Shown piece by piece: positions 9,130-18,359 of a stretch of 56,091 nucleotides of DNA. The notes beneath the pieces were generated by a model, which worked only from the letters and a program-made list of their open reading frames with translations, searched no databases and had not been told where the DNA came from. Source of the stretch: Nitrospirota bacterium (lineage in GTDB: Bacteria > Nitrospirota > JACRHL01); the NCBI GenBank assembly GCA_016212085.1, contig JACRHL010000007.1:1-56091 (forward strand), read 5' to 3'. Within the stretch, counting starts at the first letter, position 1. Every line of letters begins with the position of its first letter. Position numbers and translations under genes: made by a program.

Positions 9130-10443
9130 GTGCTTGCACGCATTAGCACCACCTTCCAGAACATTTTCAAGATCGAGGAGCTGCGCTCCCGCATCCTGTT
9201 CACGCTGGGGGTGCTGGCGGTCTACCGGCTGGCGGCGCACATTCCCACGCCGGGCATCAACGGTGATGCCCTGAGCTCGTTCCTGCTGGAGCGCGGCGGC
9301 GCCATCATGGGCTTCCTCGACATCTTTTCGGGTGGCGCCCTGTCGCGCGTGACCATCGTCGCGCTGGGCATCATGCCCTACATCTCCGCGTCCATCATCA
9401 TCCAGCTCATGACGGTGGTGATCCCTTCCCTGGGGCAGTTGGCCAAGGAGGGCGAGGCCGGCCGCCACCGCATCACCCAGTACACCCGCTATCTCACCAT
9501 GGGCATCGCCCTGGTGCAGGCCACGGGCATCGCCTTCGGCCTGGAGGGGATGAACAACGGGCAGTTCGTGCTCGATCCGGGCTGGTCGTTCCGCATCATG
9601 ACCGTCATCACCCTGGTGGGCGGCACCGCCTTCCTGATGTGGCTGGGTGAGCAGGTGACCGAGCGCGGCATCGGCAACGGCATCTCCCTGATCATCTTCT
9701 CCGGCATCGTCGCCGGCATGCCGGCGGGCATCATCAACACCTACCGCCTGTACGAGACCGGCCAGCTGAACGCCTTGGTGCTCGTGGGCCTGGTGGTCAT
9801 GATGGCGGTGGTCATCTGCGCCATCGTGTTCCTGGAGTCCGGCCGCCGCAAGCTGTCGGTGCAGTATGCGCGGCGCGTGGTGGGTAACCGGGTGTACGGC
9901 GGGCAGAACACCCACATCCCGCTCAAGATCAACACCGCCGGCGTGATCCCGCCCATCTTCGCCTCGTCGCTGATCGCGTTTCCGGCCACCATCGCGGGCT
10001 TCTTCACCGTTCCCTGGGTGCAGTCCATCGCCAACTCCCTGAGCCCCGGGCAGATTCTGTACACCTCCATGTACGTGGGGCTGATCGTCTTCTTCGCCTT
10101 CTTCTACACGGCGGTGGTGCTGAACCCCGTGGACATCGCGGAGAACATGAAGAAGAGCGGTGGCTTCATCCCCGGCATCCGCCCCGGCAAGCGCACCTCC
10201 GACTACATCTACTTCGTGCTCACGCGCATCACCTTCGCGGGCGCCGTCTACCTGGCCGTCGTCTGCGTGATCCCGGAGATCCTCATCAACAAGGTGGGCC
10301 TGCCGTTCTATTTTGGCGGCACCTCGCTGTTGATCGTGGTGGGCGTGGGGCTCGACACCGCGCAGCAGATCGAGACGCACATGATCCAGCGCAACTACGA
10401 GGGCTTCCTGCGCAAGGGCAAGGTGCGCGGGAGGAGCGCTTGA
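9130..10443 (+). CDS. secY: Preprotein translocase subunit SecY
   Basis: 437 residues, GTG start at 9130. SecY is the ten-helix channel of the Sec translocon. Visible markers are YRLAAHIPTPGIN at helix 1, the GALSRVTIVALGIMPYISASI plug/helix 2 region, and FAFFYTAVVLNPVDIAENMKKSGG in the C-terminal half. The sequence ends with the basic tail EGFLRKGKVRGRSA. Its TGA overlaps the adk ATG by one base (TGATG). Confidence 0.98.
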   Translation: MLARISTTFQNIFKIEELRSRILFTLGVLAVYRLAAHIPTPGINGDALSSFLLERGGAIMGFLDIFSGGALSRVTIVALGIMPYISASIIIQLMTVVIPSLGQLAKEGEAGRHRITQYTRYLTMGIALVQATGIAFGLEGMNNGQFVLDPGWSFRIMTVITLVGGTAFLMWLGEQVTERGIGNGISLIIFSGIVAGMPAGIINTYRLYETGQLNALVLVGLVVMMAVVICAIVFLESGRRKLSVQYARRVVGNRVYGGQNTHIPLKINTAGVIPPIFASSLIAFPATIAGFFTVPWVQSIANSLSPGQILYTSMYVGLIVFFAFFYTAVVLNPVDIAENMKKSGGFIPGIRPGKRTSDYIYFVLTRITFAGAVYLAVVCVIPEILINKVGLPFYFGGTSLLIVVGVGLDTAQQIETHMIQRNYEGFLRKGKVRGRSA

Positions 10444-11087
10444 TGCGCTTGATCTTCCTCGGACCGCCGGGCGCCGGAAAAGGCACCCAGGCCCAGCGCC
10501 TGGCGGCGGAGCGGGGAATCTGCCAGGTCTCGACCGGTGACATCCTGCGGCAGGCCGTGAAGGCCGGCACCGCGATGGGCCAGCGCGCCAAGGCGTGCAT
10601 GGACGCGGGGCAGCTGGTGCCGGACGATGTGGTGATCGGCATCGTGCGCGACAAGCTGGCCGCGCCGGAATGTGCCAAGGGGTTTATTTTAGACGGGTTC
10701 CCAAGAACCACTGGTCAAGCCGAAGCGCTTGATGGTATACTACTGGACTTTTCCGCTCCCATTGATCGGGTGGTGGCATTCACGGTTGACGACGAGCCTT
10801 TGGTGGCGCGGCTTTGCGGCCGGCGCACCTGCCCCGCGTGCGGGGCGATGTTCCACGTCGACTTTGCGCCGCCGAAGCAGGACGGTACCTGTGATCGGTG
10901 CGGCGGGGCGTTGGTGCAGCGCGATGACGACCGCGAGGCTGTGATCCGCGATCGGCTGGCCGTGTATGCGCGGAGCACGCGGCCGCTGTTGGACTATTAC
11001 CGGGGCAAGGGGGTGCTGACCGCGTTGTCGGCCGCCGCTCCGGTCGATTCGGTTTATGCCGCCCTCAAGGCGGCTGTGGACGCTTGA
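10443..11087 (+). CDS. adk: Adenylate kinase with zinc-type lid
   Basis: 214 residues. The P-loop GPPGAGKGT is at residues 7-15, followed by STGDILR and DGFPRTTGQAEAL. The lid has Cys130, Cys133, Cys150 and Cys153 (CPACG and CDRCGG), the structural zinc form of the long adenylate kinases. It interconverts AMP and ATP with two ADP. The middle of the gene (about 10680-10760) is visibly more AT-rich than its surroundings. Neither map nor infA follows, as would occur in many other genomes. Confidence 0.98.
   Translation: MRLIFLGPPGAGKGTQAQRLAAERGICQVSTGDILRQAVKAGTAMGQRAKACMDAGQLVPDDVVIGIVRDKLAAPECAKGFILDGFPRTTGQAEALDGILLDFSAPIDRVVAFTVDDEPLVARLCGRRTCPACGAMFHVDFAPPKQDGTCDRCGGALVQRDDDREAVIRDRLAVYARSTRPLLDYYRGKGVLTALSAAAPVDSVYAALKAAVDA
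10712..10741 (+). promoter_or_regulatory. Possible internal promoter inside adk
   Basis: An extended -10 element, TGGTATACT (hexamer 10736-10741), follows a weak -35-like TGGTCA at 10712-10717 with an 18-base spacer. It lies in the AT-richer part of adk and would feed rpmJ-rpsM-rpsK-rpsD-rpoA-rplQ. This is a pattern match only. Confidence 0.3.
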
Positions 11088-11143
11088 GCGGCGCGGTTGG
11101 CGCCGGCGGCGTTTTGATTGTGGGATTGTAAGAGGTTCTGCTC

Positions 11144-11257
11144 ATGAAGGTACGTGCTTCGGTCAAGCCGATCTGCGAGAAGTGCAAGGTGATCCGGCGT
11201 CGTGGCGTGTTGCGGGTGATTTGCATCAACCCGAAGCATAAGCAGCGCCAGGGCTAA
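11144..11257 (+). CDS. rpmJ: 50S ribosomal protein L36
   Basis: A 37-residue protein, [20 protein letters not shown] and then [17 protein letters not shown]. It is the zinc-binding C+ form, with CEKC, a later Cys and a His as ligands. The AAGAGGTTCTGCTC leader precedes the ATG. It lies 56 bases after adk and 17 bases before rpsM, the usual alpha-operon head. Confidence 0.97.
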   Translation: MKVRASVKPICEKCKVIRRRGVLRVICINPKHKQRQG

Positions 11258-11274
11258 TTTAAGGAGGACGCGCT

Positions 11275-11643
11275 TTGGCACGCATCGTTGGCGTTGAGAT
11301 TCCCGCGGGGAAGCGGATCGACATCGGCCTCACGGCCATTTTTGGCATCGGCCGCGCATCGGCGGCCAAGCTCATCAAGAAACTGGGTCTGGACCCGGCC
11401 ACCAAGGGCTCCGACCTGACCGAGTCCGAGATGGTTCAGCTGCGCGACGAGCTGGAAGCCAACTGGATGGTCGAGGGCGATCTGCGGCGCCGGGTGTCCA
11501 TGGACATCAAGCGCATGATGGACATCGGCTGCTACCGCGGCCTGCGCCATCGCCGCGGCCTGCCCGTGCGCGGCCAGCGCACCAAGACCAACGCGCGCAC
11601 CCGGAAGGGTCGCGTGAAGACCGTTGCCGGCAAGAAGAAGTAA
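11275..11643 (+). CDS. rpsM: 30S ribosomal protein S13
   Basis: 122 residues from a TTG start, with a strong AAGGAGGACG binding site. [20 protein letters not shown], the helix-hairpin-helix [11 protein letters not shown], and the C-terminal [13 protein letters not shown] tail are diagnostic. S13 forms head-to-50S bridges and contacts P-site tRNA. Confidence 0.98.
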   Translation: MARIVGVEIPAGKRIDIGLTAIFGIGRASAAKLIKKLGLDPATKGSDLTESEMVQLRDELEANWMVEGDLRRRVSMDIKRMMDIGCYRGLRHRRGLPVRGQRTKTNARTRKGRVKTVAGKKK

Positions 11644-11654
11644 GGGGACGCATC

Positions 11655-12035
11655 ATGGCCGTTCGTGGCAAGCGCAAGGAAAAGAAGAACGTGCCCCTGG
11701 GTGTGGCGCACGTGAAGGCGACCTTCAACAACACCATCGTGTCGTTGACCGACCGCGCCGGCAACGTGGTGGCCTGGGCCGCCGCCGGCGGGCAGGGCTT
11801 CAAGGGCTCGCGCAAGAGCACGCCGTATGCCGCCCAGCGTGCCGCCGAGTCCGCCAGCAAGGCCGCCATGGACCAGGGCATGCGCGAGGTCGAGGTGCAG
11901 GTGAAGGGCCCCGGCCCGGGCCGCGAGTCGGCCGTGCGGGCGCTGGTGGCCTCCGGCCTCAAGATCACCGTGATTCGTGACGTCACGCCGATCCCGCACA
12001 ACGGGTGTCGGCCGTGCAAGCGTCGCCGCGTTTAA
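11655..12035 (+). CDS. rpsK: 30S ribosomal protein S11
   Basis: 126 residues. The motifs [20 protein letters not shown] and [17 protein letters not shown] are conserved, as is the ending [19 protein letters not shown]11 forms part of the platform near the E site. It starts 11 bases after rpsM. Confidence 0.98.
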   Translation: MAVRGKRKEKKNVPLGVAHVKATFNNTIVSLTDRAGNVVAWAAAGGQGFKGSRKSTPYAAQRAAESASKAAMDQGMREVEVQVKGPGPGRESAVRALVASGLKITVIRDVTPIPHNGCRPCKRRRV

Positions 12036-12057
12036 TCGACTGTAGTTAGGATTCGCT

Positions 12058-12690
12058 GTGGCTCGTTATACCGATTCCGTTTGCCGGCTGTGCCGGCGTG
12101 AGGGTGTCAAGCTGTTCCTCAAGGGCGACCGCTGCTTCAAGGAGAAGTGCGCGATCGACCGGCGTGCCTACGTTCCCGGCCAGCACGGCCAGTCGCGTCG
12201 GCCGAAGAAGCCCAGCGACTACGCGGTCCAGCTGCGCGAGAAGCAGAAGGTGCGCCGCATCTACGGGTTGCTCGAGAAGCAGTTCCGCAACCTGTACGAA
12301 AAGGCTGCCCGGCGCCCCGGCGTGACCGGTCACAACCTGATGGCCGCCCTGGAGACCCGGCTGGACAACGTGGTGTACCGTCTCGGCTTCGCCAAGTCCC
12401 GCTCCCAGGCCCGCCAGTTGGTGAACCACGGGCACATGCAGGTGAACGGCCGCAAGGTCACCATCGCCTCCTACCAGGTGCGCCCCGGTGACGAGGTTGC
12501 GCTGCGTGAGCGCAGCCGCGGCAACGCCTACATCGCCGACGCGCTGGAGAGCGTGCAGGGGCGCGGCCTGCCCGGCTGGCTGGCCGTGGTTCCGGCCGAG
12601 TTCAAGGGGACGGTGGTGCAGATCCCGCTGCGCGAGCAGATCGACCAGGACGTGAACGAGCAACTGGTGGTGGAGCTCTACTCCCGGTAA
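12058..12690 (+). CDS. rpsD: 30S ribosomal protein S4, zinc-binding type
   Basis: 210 residues, GTG start. The N-terminus has Cys9, Cys12, Cys26 and Cys31 in a C-X2-C-X13-C-X4-C pattern, the zinc-binding form of S4 known from thermophiles and Gram-positives. The S4 RNA-binding domain ([23 protein letters not shown]) follows near residues 98-120. S4 nucleates 16S rRNA folding and represses the alpha operon in E. coli. Confidence 0.97.
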   Translation: MARYTDSVCRLCRREGVKLFLKGDRCFKEKCAIDRRAYVPGQHGQSRRPKKPSDYAVQLREKQKVRRIYGLLEKQFRNLYEKAARRPGVTGHNLMAALETRLDNVVYRLGFAKSRSQARQLVNHGHMQVNGRKVTIASYQVRPGDEVALRERSRGNAYIADALESVQGRGLPGWLAVVPAEFKGTVVQIPLREQIDQDVNEQLVVELYSR

Positions 12691-12704
12691 CGCACCCATC
12701 CTGC

Positions 12705-12731
12705 GGCGGCCGCGCATCCTGACCGGCCGCC
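12705..12731. other. Hairpin between rpsD and rpoA
   Basis: The 71-base rpsD-rpoA spacer contains a 7-bp inverted repeat GGCGGCC/GGCCGCC around a 13-base loop. It has no T-run, so it is unlikely to be an intrinsic terminator. It could stabilise or separate the rpoA message. Role unknown. Confidence 0.3.
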
Positions 12732-12761
12732 ACGAGAAACGTCGAGACGTTGAGAGGTTCC

Positions 12762-13763
12762 ATGCTGATTCGTACCCCCGACTTCCAGTCGCCCTCGGGC
12801 CTGGAGGTGGACCGCAAGACCCTGACCGCCACCTATGGCAAGTTCTCCGCCGAGCCGTTCGAGCGGGGCTTCGGCACCACCATCGGCAACGCGTTGCGCC
12901 GGGTGCTGCTGTCGTCCATCGCCGGCGCCGCCGTGACCTCCATCCGGGTGCAGGGTGCGCTGCACGAGTTCACCAACATCCCGGGTGTGCGCGAGGATGT
13001 CACCGACCTGGTGCTCAACATCAAGCAGTTGCGGCTCAAGTCGGCGGTGACGGGCGAGCGCGTGATCCGCGTCAAGAAGAAGGGCGCGGGCATGGTCACC
13101 GGTGCCGACATCGATGCCGGCAACGACGTGATGGTGCTCAACCCCGGCCTGGTGCTCGCCACCCTGAACAAGGATGCCGAGCTCAACATGGAGCTGTCGG
13201 TCAACGTGGGCCGTGGCTACGTGCCGGCGGTGCAGAACAAGAAGGCCGACGATCCCATCGGCGTGATCGCCGTGGACGCCATCTTCTCGCCGGTGCAGCG
13301 CGTCAACCTGACCGTGGAAAACGCTCGCGTGGGCCACATCACCGACTACGACCGCCTCACCCTCGAGGTGTGGACCGACGGCAGCGTGAAGCCCGAGGAT
13401 GCCGTCGCCTTCGCCGCCAAGATCCTGAAGGACGAGCTGAGCGTCTTCATCAACTTCGACGAGTCGGAGGCCCCGGAGCGCACGGCCGCCAACGAGGCGC
13501 CCAACGAGCTGGTACAGGTGCTCAGCCGCCGCGTGGCCGATCTGGAGCTGTCGGTGCGTGCCGCCAACTGCCTGCGTGGCGCCGGCATCGTCACCCTGGC
13601 CGACCTGGTGCAGCGCAGCGAGTCGGAGATGCTGCGGACCAAGAATTTCGGCAAGAAGTCCCTCGACGAGATCAAGGAGGTGCTCACCGAGATGGGTCTG
13701 GGGCTGGGTATGGACCTGCACGGCGTGGACCTGAGCCAGGTCGCCACCGCCGAGGGTGCCTGA
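12762..13763 (+). CDS. rpoA: DNA-directed RNA polymerase subunit alpha
   Basis: 333 residues from the ATG at 12762, preceded by GAGAGG; an upstream in-frame TTG at 12750 is less likely. The N-terminal dimerisation domain includes PFERGFGTTIGNALRRVLLSS. The C-terminal domain (about 255-320) carries VRAANCLRGAGIVTLADLVQ and NFGKKSLDEIKE, which bind UP elements and activators. Its place before rplQ is standard. Confidence 0.98.
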   Translation: MLIRTPDFQSPSGLEVDRKTLTATYGKFSAEPFERGFGTTIGNALRRVLLSSIAGAAVTSIRVQGALHEFTNIPGVREDVTDLVLNIKQLRLKSAVTGERVIRVKKKGAGMVTGADIDAGNDVMVLNPGLVLATLNKDAELNMELSVNVGRGYVPAVQNKKADDPIGVIAVDAIFSPVQRVNLTVENARVGHITDYDRLTLEVWTDGSVKPEDAVAFAAKILKDELSVFINFDESEAPERTAANEAPNELVQVLSRRVADLELSVRAANCLRGAGIVTLADLVQRSESEMLRTKNFGKKSLDEIKEVLTEMGLGLGMDLHGVDLSQVATAEGA

Positions 13764-13800
13764 TCAACTTTCTTAGTGTTTTTGGATTGGTGGTGTTGTC

Positions 13801-14160
13801 ATGAGGCACAGAAACGCGGGACGTAAATTCGGGCGCAACCAGGCCCACCGCAAGGCGATGTTCCGTTCCATGGCCAGCTCGCTGCTGGTCCACGGGCGCA
13901 TCGAGACGACGGTGGAGAAGGCCAAGGAGGTCCGGCCCATCGTCGAGAAGCTCATCACCCTGGGGCGCACCGACAACCTCGCCAGCCGCCGCCGTGCCGC
14001 CGCCTATCTGCGTGGCAAGGAGCCGGTGCGGGCCCTGTTCGAGGTGGTGTCGCCCCGCTTCATGAACCGACCGGGCGGCTACACCCGCATCCTGCACACC
14101 CGCAACCGTCCGGGCGACGCGGCGTCGATGGCCATCCTGGAGCTGGTCGAACGGGGCTAG
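13801..14160 (+). CDS. rplQ: 50S ribosomal protein L17
   Basis: 119 residues. MRHRNAGRKFGRNQAHRKAM opens the protein and the C-terminal GGYTRILHTRNRPGDAASMA motif confirms L17. It closes the ribosomal super-operon. No clear intrinsic terminator was seen in the 49 bases before queD, so read-through into the next genes is possible. Confidence 0.98.
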   Translation: MRHRNAGRKFGRNQAHRKAMFRSMASSLLVHGRIETTVEKAKEVRPIVEKLITLGRTDNLASRRRAAAYLRGKEPVRALFEVVSPRFMNRPGGYTRILHTRNRPGDAASMAILELVERG

Positions 14161-14209
14161 CGTCAGCCCCGCGGACGCCACACGATAGCGCGTGCGGGCG
14201 CACCGGCCG

Positions 14210-14581
14210 ATGTACGAGGTTACCGTCGAAACCGGTTTCTCCGGCGCCCATCTGCTGCGGGGTTACGAGGGCAAGTGCGGCCATCTGCACGGCCACAACT
14301 GGAAGGTGGTGGTGACCGCCGCCGCCAGCCACCTGGACGGGGTTGGCATGGCGGTGGACTTCGCGGTGCTCAAGGACGAGACCCGGGCCATCCTGGCCCA
14401 GGTGGACCATGCCTACCTGAACGAAATATTCCCGTTCACCGAGCTCAACCCCACGGCGGAAAACATCGCCAAGTGGGTTTGGGACCTGCTCGCCAAGCGC
14501 ATCGAGACCGACCGGGTGACGCTGCGCCGCGTCGCGGTGTGGGAATCGGACAACGCCTTTGCCACCTATTCAGGGGAATAG
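14210..14581 (+). CDS. queD: 6-carboxytetrahydropterin synthase QueD
   Basis: 123 residues from ATG 14210; an in-frame GTG at 14192 would add six residues but neither start has a strong binding site. QueD converts dihydroneopterin triphosphate to 6-carboxytetrahydropterin, the second step to queuosine. Zinc ligands His14, His27 and His29 and catalytic Cys23 (GKCGHLHGHNW) are present, with AVWESDNAFATY near the C-terminus. The other queuosine genes are not in the window. Confidence 0.92.
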   Translation: MYEVTVETGFSGAHLLRGYEGKCGHLHGHNWKVVVTAAASHLDGVGMAVDFAVLKDETRAILAQVDHAYLNEIFPFTELNPTAENIAKWVWDLLAKRIETDRVTLRRVAVWESDNAFATYSGE

Positions 14582-14654
14582 CGGCCCATTCCGGCGCTCG
14601 GCCCGCCCCCGGCGCGCCGCCGTCGACAATCCTTAGAGGAACACCCGCCAAGCC

Positions 14655-15068
14655 ATGGAACAGACGCTTTCGATCATCAAGCCCGACGCGGTCGCGAAGA
14701 ACGTGGTCGGCCGGATCATCACCCGTTTCGAGGACGCAGGCCTGTGCGTCGTGGCCATGCGCCGCATGCAGCTTTCCGAGAAGGATGCCGGTGAATTCTA
14801 CGCCGTGCATCGGGCGCGCCCGTTCTACAAGGACCTGGTCTCGTTCATGATCTCCGGGCCGGTGGTCGTGATGGTGCTCCAGGGGGCGGGTGCCATCGCC
14901 AAGAACCGCGAGCTGATGGGCGCCACCAACCCCAGGGATGCCGCGCCCGGCACCATCCGCGCCGACTTTGCCGACAGCATCGACGCCAACGCCGTGCACG
15001 GCTCCGACGGTCCGGAAACGGCCGCCCAGGAGATCGCGTTCTTCTTCCCGCGCCGCGAGATCAACTAG
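14655..15068 (+). CDS. ndk: Nucleoside diphosphate kinase
   Basis: 137 residues, the normal size. It transfers phosphate from ATP to other NDPs through a phosphohistidine. The active His115 lies in NAVHGSD, and the opening [15 protein letters not shown] and [14 protein letters not shown] are invariant family blocks. A TAGAGGAACACC leader precedes the ATG. gcvH starts 7 bases after the stop. Confidence 0.98.
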   Translation: MEQTLSIIKPDAVAKNVVGRIITRFEDAGLCVVAMRRMQLSEKDAGEFYAVHRARPFYKDLVSFMISGPVVVMVLQGAGAIAKNRELMGATNPRDAAPGTIRADFADSIDANAVHGSDGPETAAQEIAFFFPRREIN

Positions 15069-15075
15069 GCTGGCC

Positions 15076-15465
15076 ATGGCTGACCCGATCCGCATCCGCT
15101 TTACCCGCGACCACGAGTGGGCGCGCCTGGAGGACGGGCGCGTGGTGGTCGGCATCACCGACCATGCCCAGGACGCCCTGGGCGACGTGGTCTACGTGGA
15201 CCTGCCCAAGCCGGGGCGCCGGGTGGCCGGCGGCGAGGCGGCGGGGGAGGTGGAATCCACCAAGACCGTGGCCAGCGTCATGGCGCCGGTGTCCGGCGAG
15301 GTGGTGGCGGTGAACGATGCCCTGGCGGCCGCCCCGGAGACCGTCAATGCCGACCCGTTCGGTGCCGGCTGGATGTTCGCCATTGCCCCCGCCAACCCGG
15401 CGGAGTGGGAGGGGCTGATGGATGAGGCCGCCTACCGGGCCTATGTGGCGGAGGAGGCCGGTTAG
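15076..15465 (+). CDS. gcvH: Glycine cleavage system H protein
   Basis: 129 residues. H protein carries the aminomethyl group on a lipoyl-lysine; Lys63 in EVESTKTVAS is the attachment site. FTRDHEWARLEDGRVVVGIT and the C-terminal GAGWMFAIAPANP are conserved. The T, P and L proteins are not nearby. H-like proteins can also take part in lipoate transfer, so a lone gcvH need not mean glycine cleavage is local. Confidence 0.95.
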   Translation: MADPIRIRFTRDHEWARLEDGRVVVGITDHAQDALGDVVYVDLPKPGRRVAGGEAAGEVESTKTVASVMAPVSGEVVAVNDALAAAPETVNADPFGAGWMFAIAPANPAEWEGLMDEAAYRAYVAEEAG

Positions 15466-15637
15466 CGGCGTCGGCGCCAGGCTGGCGCTGTTCGCCCTGT
15501 TCCTGGCGGCCTTCCTGGCGCTCAAGGGGTGCCTGACGGCCAACTGGCTGGCGGGCGAGCGCCTGGGCCACGGGGTGCCCGACCCGGGAGCCGGACCGGC
15601 CGGCGGAGCCAACGGACCAAGCGGAAACACCGGATGA
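15443..15637 (+). CDS. Small predicted lipoprotein or anchored peptide
   Basis: A 64-residue frame from ATG 15443. It begins inside gcvH and ends in an ATGA overlap with tyrS, leaving no real gap in the operon. It has arginines, then a hydrophobic stretch [17 protein letters not shown] (a weak lipobox, LKGC), then a short Gly/Pro-rich tail. The start is uncertain because the better GGAGGAGG binding site lies inside the frame. No family recognised. The ATGA junction and hydrophobic core argue for a real gene. Confidence 0.5.
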   Translation: MWRRRPVSGVGARLALFALFLAAFLALKGCLTANWLAGERLGHGVPDPGAGPAGGANGPSGNTG

Positions 15638-16830
15638 CCGAGCTGGAACGGCAGTTGGAGATCCTTTCGCGCGGCTGCGTCGAGCTGCTGCCCGAGGGCG
15701 CCCTCGCGGAGCAGCTCGCCCTTGCCCTCAAGGTCGGCCGGCCGCTGCGCGTCAAGGCCGGTTTCGACCCCACCGCGCCCGACATCCACCTGGGCCACAC
15801 GGTGCTGCTCTACAAGCTGGCCCAGTTCCAGCGGCTGGGGCACGAGGTGATCCTGCTGATCGGCGACTTCACCGCCCGCATCGGCGACCCCACCGGCCGC
15901 TCGGAGACCCGCCCGCCCCTTTCCGAGGAGGCGATCCGCAAGAACACCGAGACCTATACGGCCCAGGTGTTCAAGATCCTCGACCCGGAGCGCACGCGGG
16001 TGGTGTTCAACGGCGACTGGCTGGGCCGGTTCACCCTGGTCGACCTGCTCACCCTGTGTGCCAAGTACAACGTCGCCCCCATGCTCACCCGCGACGATTT
16101 TTCGAAGCGCTACAAGGCGGGCCACCCCATCGCCATCCACGAGTTCCTGTACCCGCTGATGCAGGGCTACGACTCGGTGGCCCTGGAGCCGGACCTGGAG
16201 CTGGGCGGTTCCGACCAGACCTTCAACCTGCTGGTGGGGCGCGACCTGATGCGCGCCTATGGCCAGAAACCCCAGTCCATCATGACCATGCCGCTGCTCG
16301 AGGGCACCGACGGCGTGCGCAAGATGAGCAAGTCCTACGGCAACTACATCGGGGTGACGGAGGCGCCGGATGGGATGTTCGGCAAGGTCATGTCCCTCTC
16401 CGACGAACTGATGCTGCGCTACATGGAGCTGCTCACCGACTGGGATCTGGAGCGGGTTCGGGCCGAGCACCCCATGGCGGCCAAACAGCGCCTGGCCATG
16501 GAGTTCGTGGCCCGTTTCCACGGCAGGGAGGCGGCGGAGGCCGCGCGCGACGCCTTCGTGGCGCGCTTTTCCAAGCGGGAGGTGCCGGACGACCTGCCCG
16601 AGGTGAATGTGCCCTGCCCGCAAGGCGACATGTGGCTGCCCGACGTGCTGGTGGCCGCCGGCATGCCCAGCAAGTCCGAGGCGCGGCGCCGCATCGGCGC
16701 CGGCGCCGTGTATGTGGACGGGGAGCGGGTCACGGACGAGCAGGCCCGCCTGGCCGCCGGGGGCACCTATCTGGTCAAGGCCGGCAAGCGCAGCATGTGG
16801 CGCGTCACCCTGACCTGGGCGCACGGCTGA
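15634..16830 (+). CDS. tyrS: Tyrosyl-tRNA synthetase
   Basis: 398 residues from ATG 15634. The class I HIGH motif appears as HLGH at residues 52-55 and KMSKS at 230-234. The layout [19 protein letters not shown] belongs to the second bacterial TyrRS type (TyrZ-like) of about 400 residues. A C-terminal S4 domain (about 335-398, [21 protein letters not shown]) binds the tRNA. The start overlaps the preceding small gene by 4 bases and yicC follows after 1 base. Confidence 0.97.
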   Translation: MTELERQLEILSRGCVELLPEGALAEQLALALKVGRPLRVKAGFDPTAPDIHLGHTVLLYKLAQFQRLGHEVILLIGDFTARIGDPTGRSETRPPLSEEAIRKNTETYTAQVFKILDPERTRVVFNGDWLGRFTLVDLLTLCAKYNVAPMLTRDDFSKRYKAGHPIAIHEFLYPLMQGYDSVALEPDLELGGSDQTFNLLVGRDLMRAYGQKPQSIMTMPLLEGTDGVRKMSKSYGNYIGVTEAPDGMFGKVMSLSDELMLRYMELLTDWDLERVRAEHPMAAKQRLAMEFVARFHGREAAEAARDAFVARFSKREVPDDLPEVNVPCPQGDMWLPDVLVAAGMPSKSEARRRIGAGAVYVDGERVTDEQARLAAGGTYLVKAGKRSMWRVTLTWAHG

Positions 16831-16831
16831 C

Positions 16832-17701
16832 ATGGCCCTGGTGAGCATGACCGGATACGGCCGGTCCGCCGGCGACGGGGGCCTGGCGGTGGAGGTGCGC
16901 AGCGTCAACCACCGGCACCTGGACATCCACTGCCGCCTGCCCAAGGGGTGGGCGGCACTGGAGGCGGCGGTGAAGGCCGAGGTGGCGCGCCACCTGCGGC
17001 GCGGGCGGGTGGAGCTGGGGGCGTTCTTCGGCCAGGGCGGCGACCAGGACGGCTACGCCGTGGACCGCGACCAGGCGGACCGCTACATCAGCGCCATCGC
17101 CCACCTGGCGCCCGGCGGCGGGGTGGAGCGGGTGCTGGACGCGGCGCAGTTGCTGGCCCTGCCCGGCGTGGTGGTGCCCGCCAGCGCCACCCTGGACCCG
17201 GCGGTGGGAGAGGCGCAACTGCTGGCGGCGGTGGCCGATGCCTGCCGCGCCGCGCTGGCCATGCGCACCGGGGAGGGGATCGCCCTGGGGCGGGAGCTCA
17301 GCCAGCGGCTGGATGGCGTCGAGGCGGCGGTGGCGCGCCTGGAGGCGCGTCGCCCCGGCGCGGTGGCCGAAACCCACCAGCGCCTGCGCGCCCGCGTGGC
17401 GGAGCTGGCGGCGGACGTGCAGATCGACCCGGCCCGCCTGGCCCAGGAGGTGGCGCTGCTGGCCGACCGGAGCGACGTGACCGAGGAGCTGGCCCGGCTG
17501 AACAGCCACATGGCCCAGTTCCGCGCCAATCTGGATGCATTGGAGCCGGTGGGGCGCACCCTCGACTTTTTGGTGGTCGAGATGAACCGCGAGGCCAACA
17601 CGGTGGGTTCCAAGTGCCAGGACGCCATCATGGTGAACGACGTGCTGTTCATCAAGGGCGAGCTGGAGAAGGTCCGGGAGCAGGTGCAGAATGTCGAGTG
17701 A
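16832..17701 (+). CDS. yicC: YicC family endoribonuclease
   Basis: 289 residues. The family opening MTGYGRS and the C-terminal block EMNREANTVGSKCQDA are both present. YicC proteins are stress-linked endoribonucleases reported to act on small RNAs. The gene sits in the common yicC-gmk-rpoZ arrangement and overlaps gmk by 11 bases. Confidence 0.94.
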   Translation: MALVSMTGYGRSAGDGGLAVEVRSVNHRHLDIHCRLPKGWAALEAAVKAEVARHLRRGRVELGAFFGQGGDQDGYAVDRDQADRYISAIAHLAPGGGVERVLDAAQLLALPGVVVPASATLDPAVGEAQLLAAVADACRAALAMRTGEGIALGRELSQRLDGVEAAVARLEARRPGAVAETHQRLRARVAELAADVQIDPARLAQEVALLADRSDVTEELARLNSHMAQFRANLDALEPVGRTLDFLVVEMNREANTVGSKCQDAIMVNDVLFIKGELEKVREQVQNVE

Positions 17702-18323
17702 GCGGCCGTGGGTGCAGCGCCGGGGGCTGCTGATGGCGGTGGCCGCCCCGTCCGGCGCCGGCAAGACCACCCTGTGCGTGCGCATGACCCAGCGCTTCGA
17801 GCGGCTGCGCTATGCCATCTCCTACACCACCCGCAAGCCGCGCGTGGGCGAGGTGGACGGCGAGCACTACCACTTCGTGGATACGGCGCGCTTCAAGCGC
17901 ATGGTGTCGGAGGGGGCCTTCCTGGAGTGGGCGGAGGTGCACGGCAACTTCTACGGTACCCCCAGGGCCGAGGTGGAGGCCATGCGCGACCAGGGCATCG
18001 ACGTGCTGCTCGACATGGACGTGCAGGGGGTGGAAACCATCCGCTCGCTGGGGGTGGCCGGGGTGTTCTGCCTGATCCTGCCGCCGTCCTACGAGGTGCT
18101 GCGCGACCGGCTGGTGACCCGCGGCAAGGATTCGGAGGACGAGATCGAGCGGCGCCTGACCATCGCCGTCAAGGAGATCGCCCGCATCGACCTGTTCGAC
18201 TATGTGATCGTCAACGACGACCTGGAGGAGGCGGCCCGCACCCTGGAGTCGGTCATCCGCGCCGAGCACGCGCGGCGTGACCATATCGACCGGGGCTGGT
18301 TTCGGGGTGCCTTTTTCCCGTAG
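17691..18323 (+). CDS. gmk: Guanylate kinase
   Basis: 210 residues. The P-loop APSGAGKT lies at residues 19-26 and SYTTRKPRVGEVDGEHYHFV is the GMP-binding block. It phosphorylates GMP to GDP. The ATG is within yicC, indicating coupling. LDMDVQGVETIRSL and the lid region ERRLTIAVKEI are normal. Confidence 0.97.
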   Translation: MSSERPWVQRRGLLMAVAAPSGAGKTTLCVRMTQRFERLRYAISYTTRKPRVGEVDGEHYHFVDTARFKRMVSEGAFLEWAEVHGNFYGTPRAEVEAMRDQGIDVLLDMDVQGVETIRSLGVAGVFCLILPPSYEVLRDRLVTRGKDSEDEIERRLTIAVKEIARIDLFDYVIVNDDLEEAARTLESVIRAEHARRDHIDRGWFRGAFFP

Positions 18324-18359
18324 AATGTAAGGTCCGTCATTAGGAGATTTTTGGAGCCC

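Noticed and set aside
8899-10380. Minus-strand ORF opposite secY, His/Asp/Ala-rich
   Set aside because: The composition is that of a reverse-complement shadow, and secY is certain on the plus strand.
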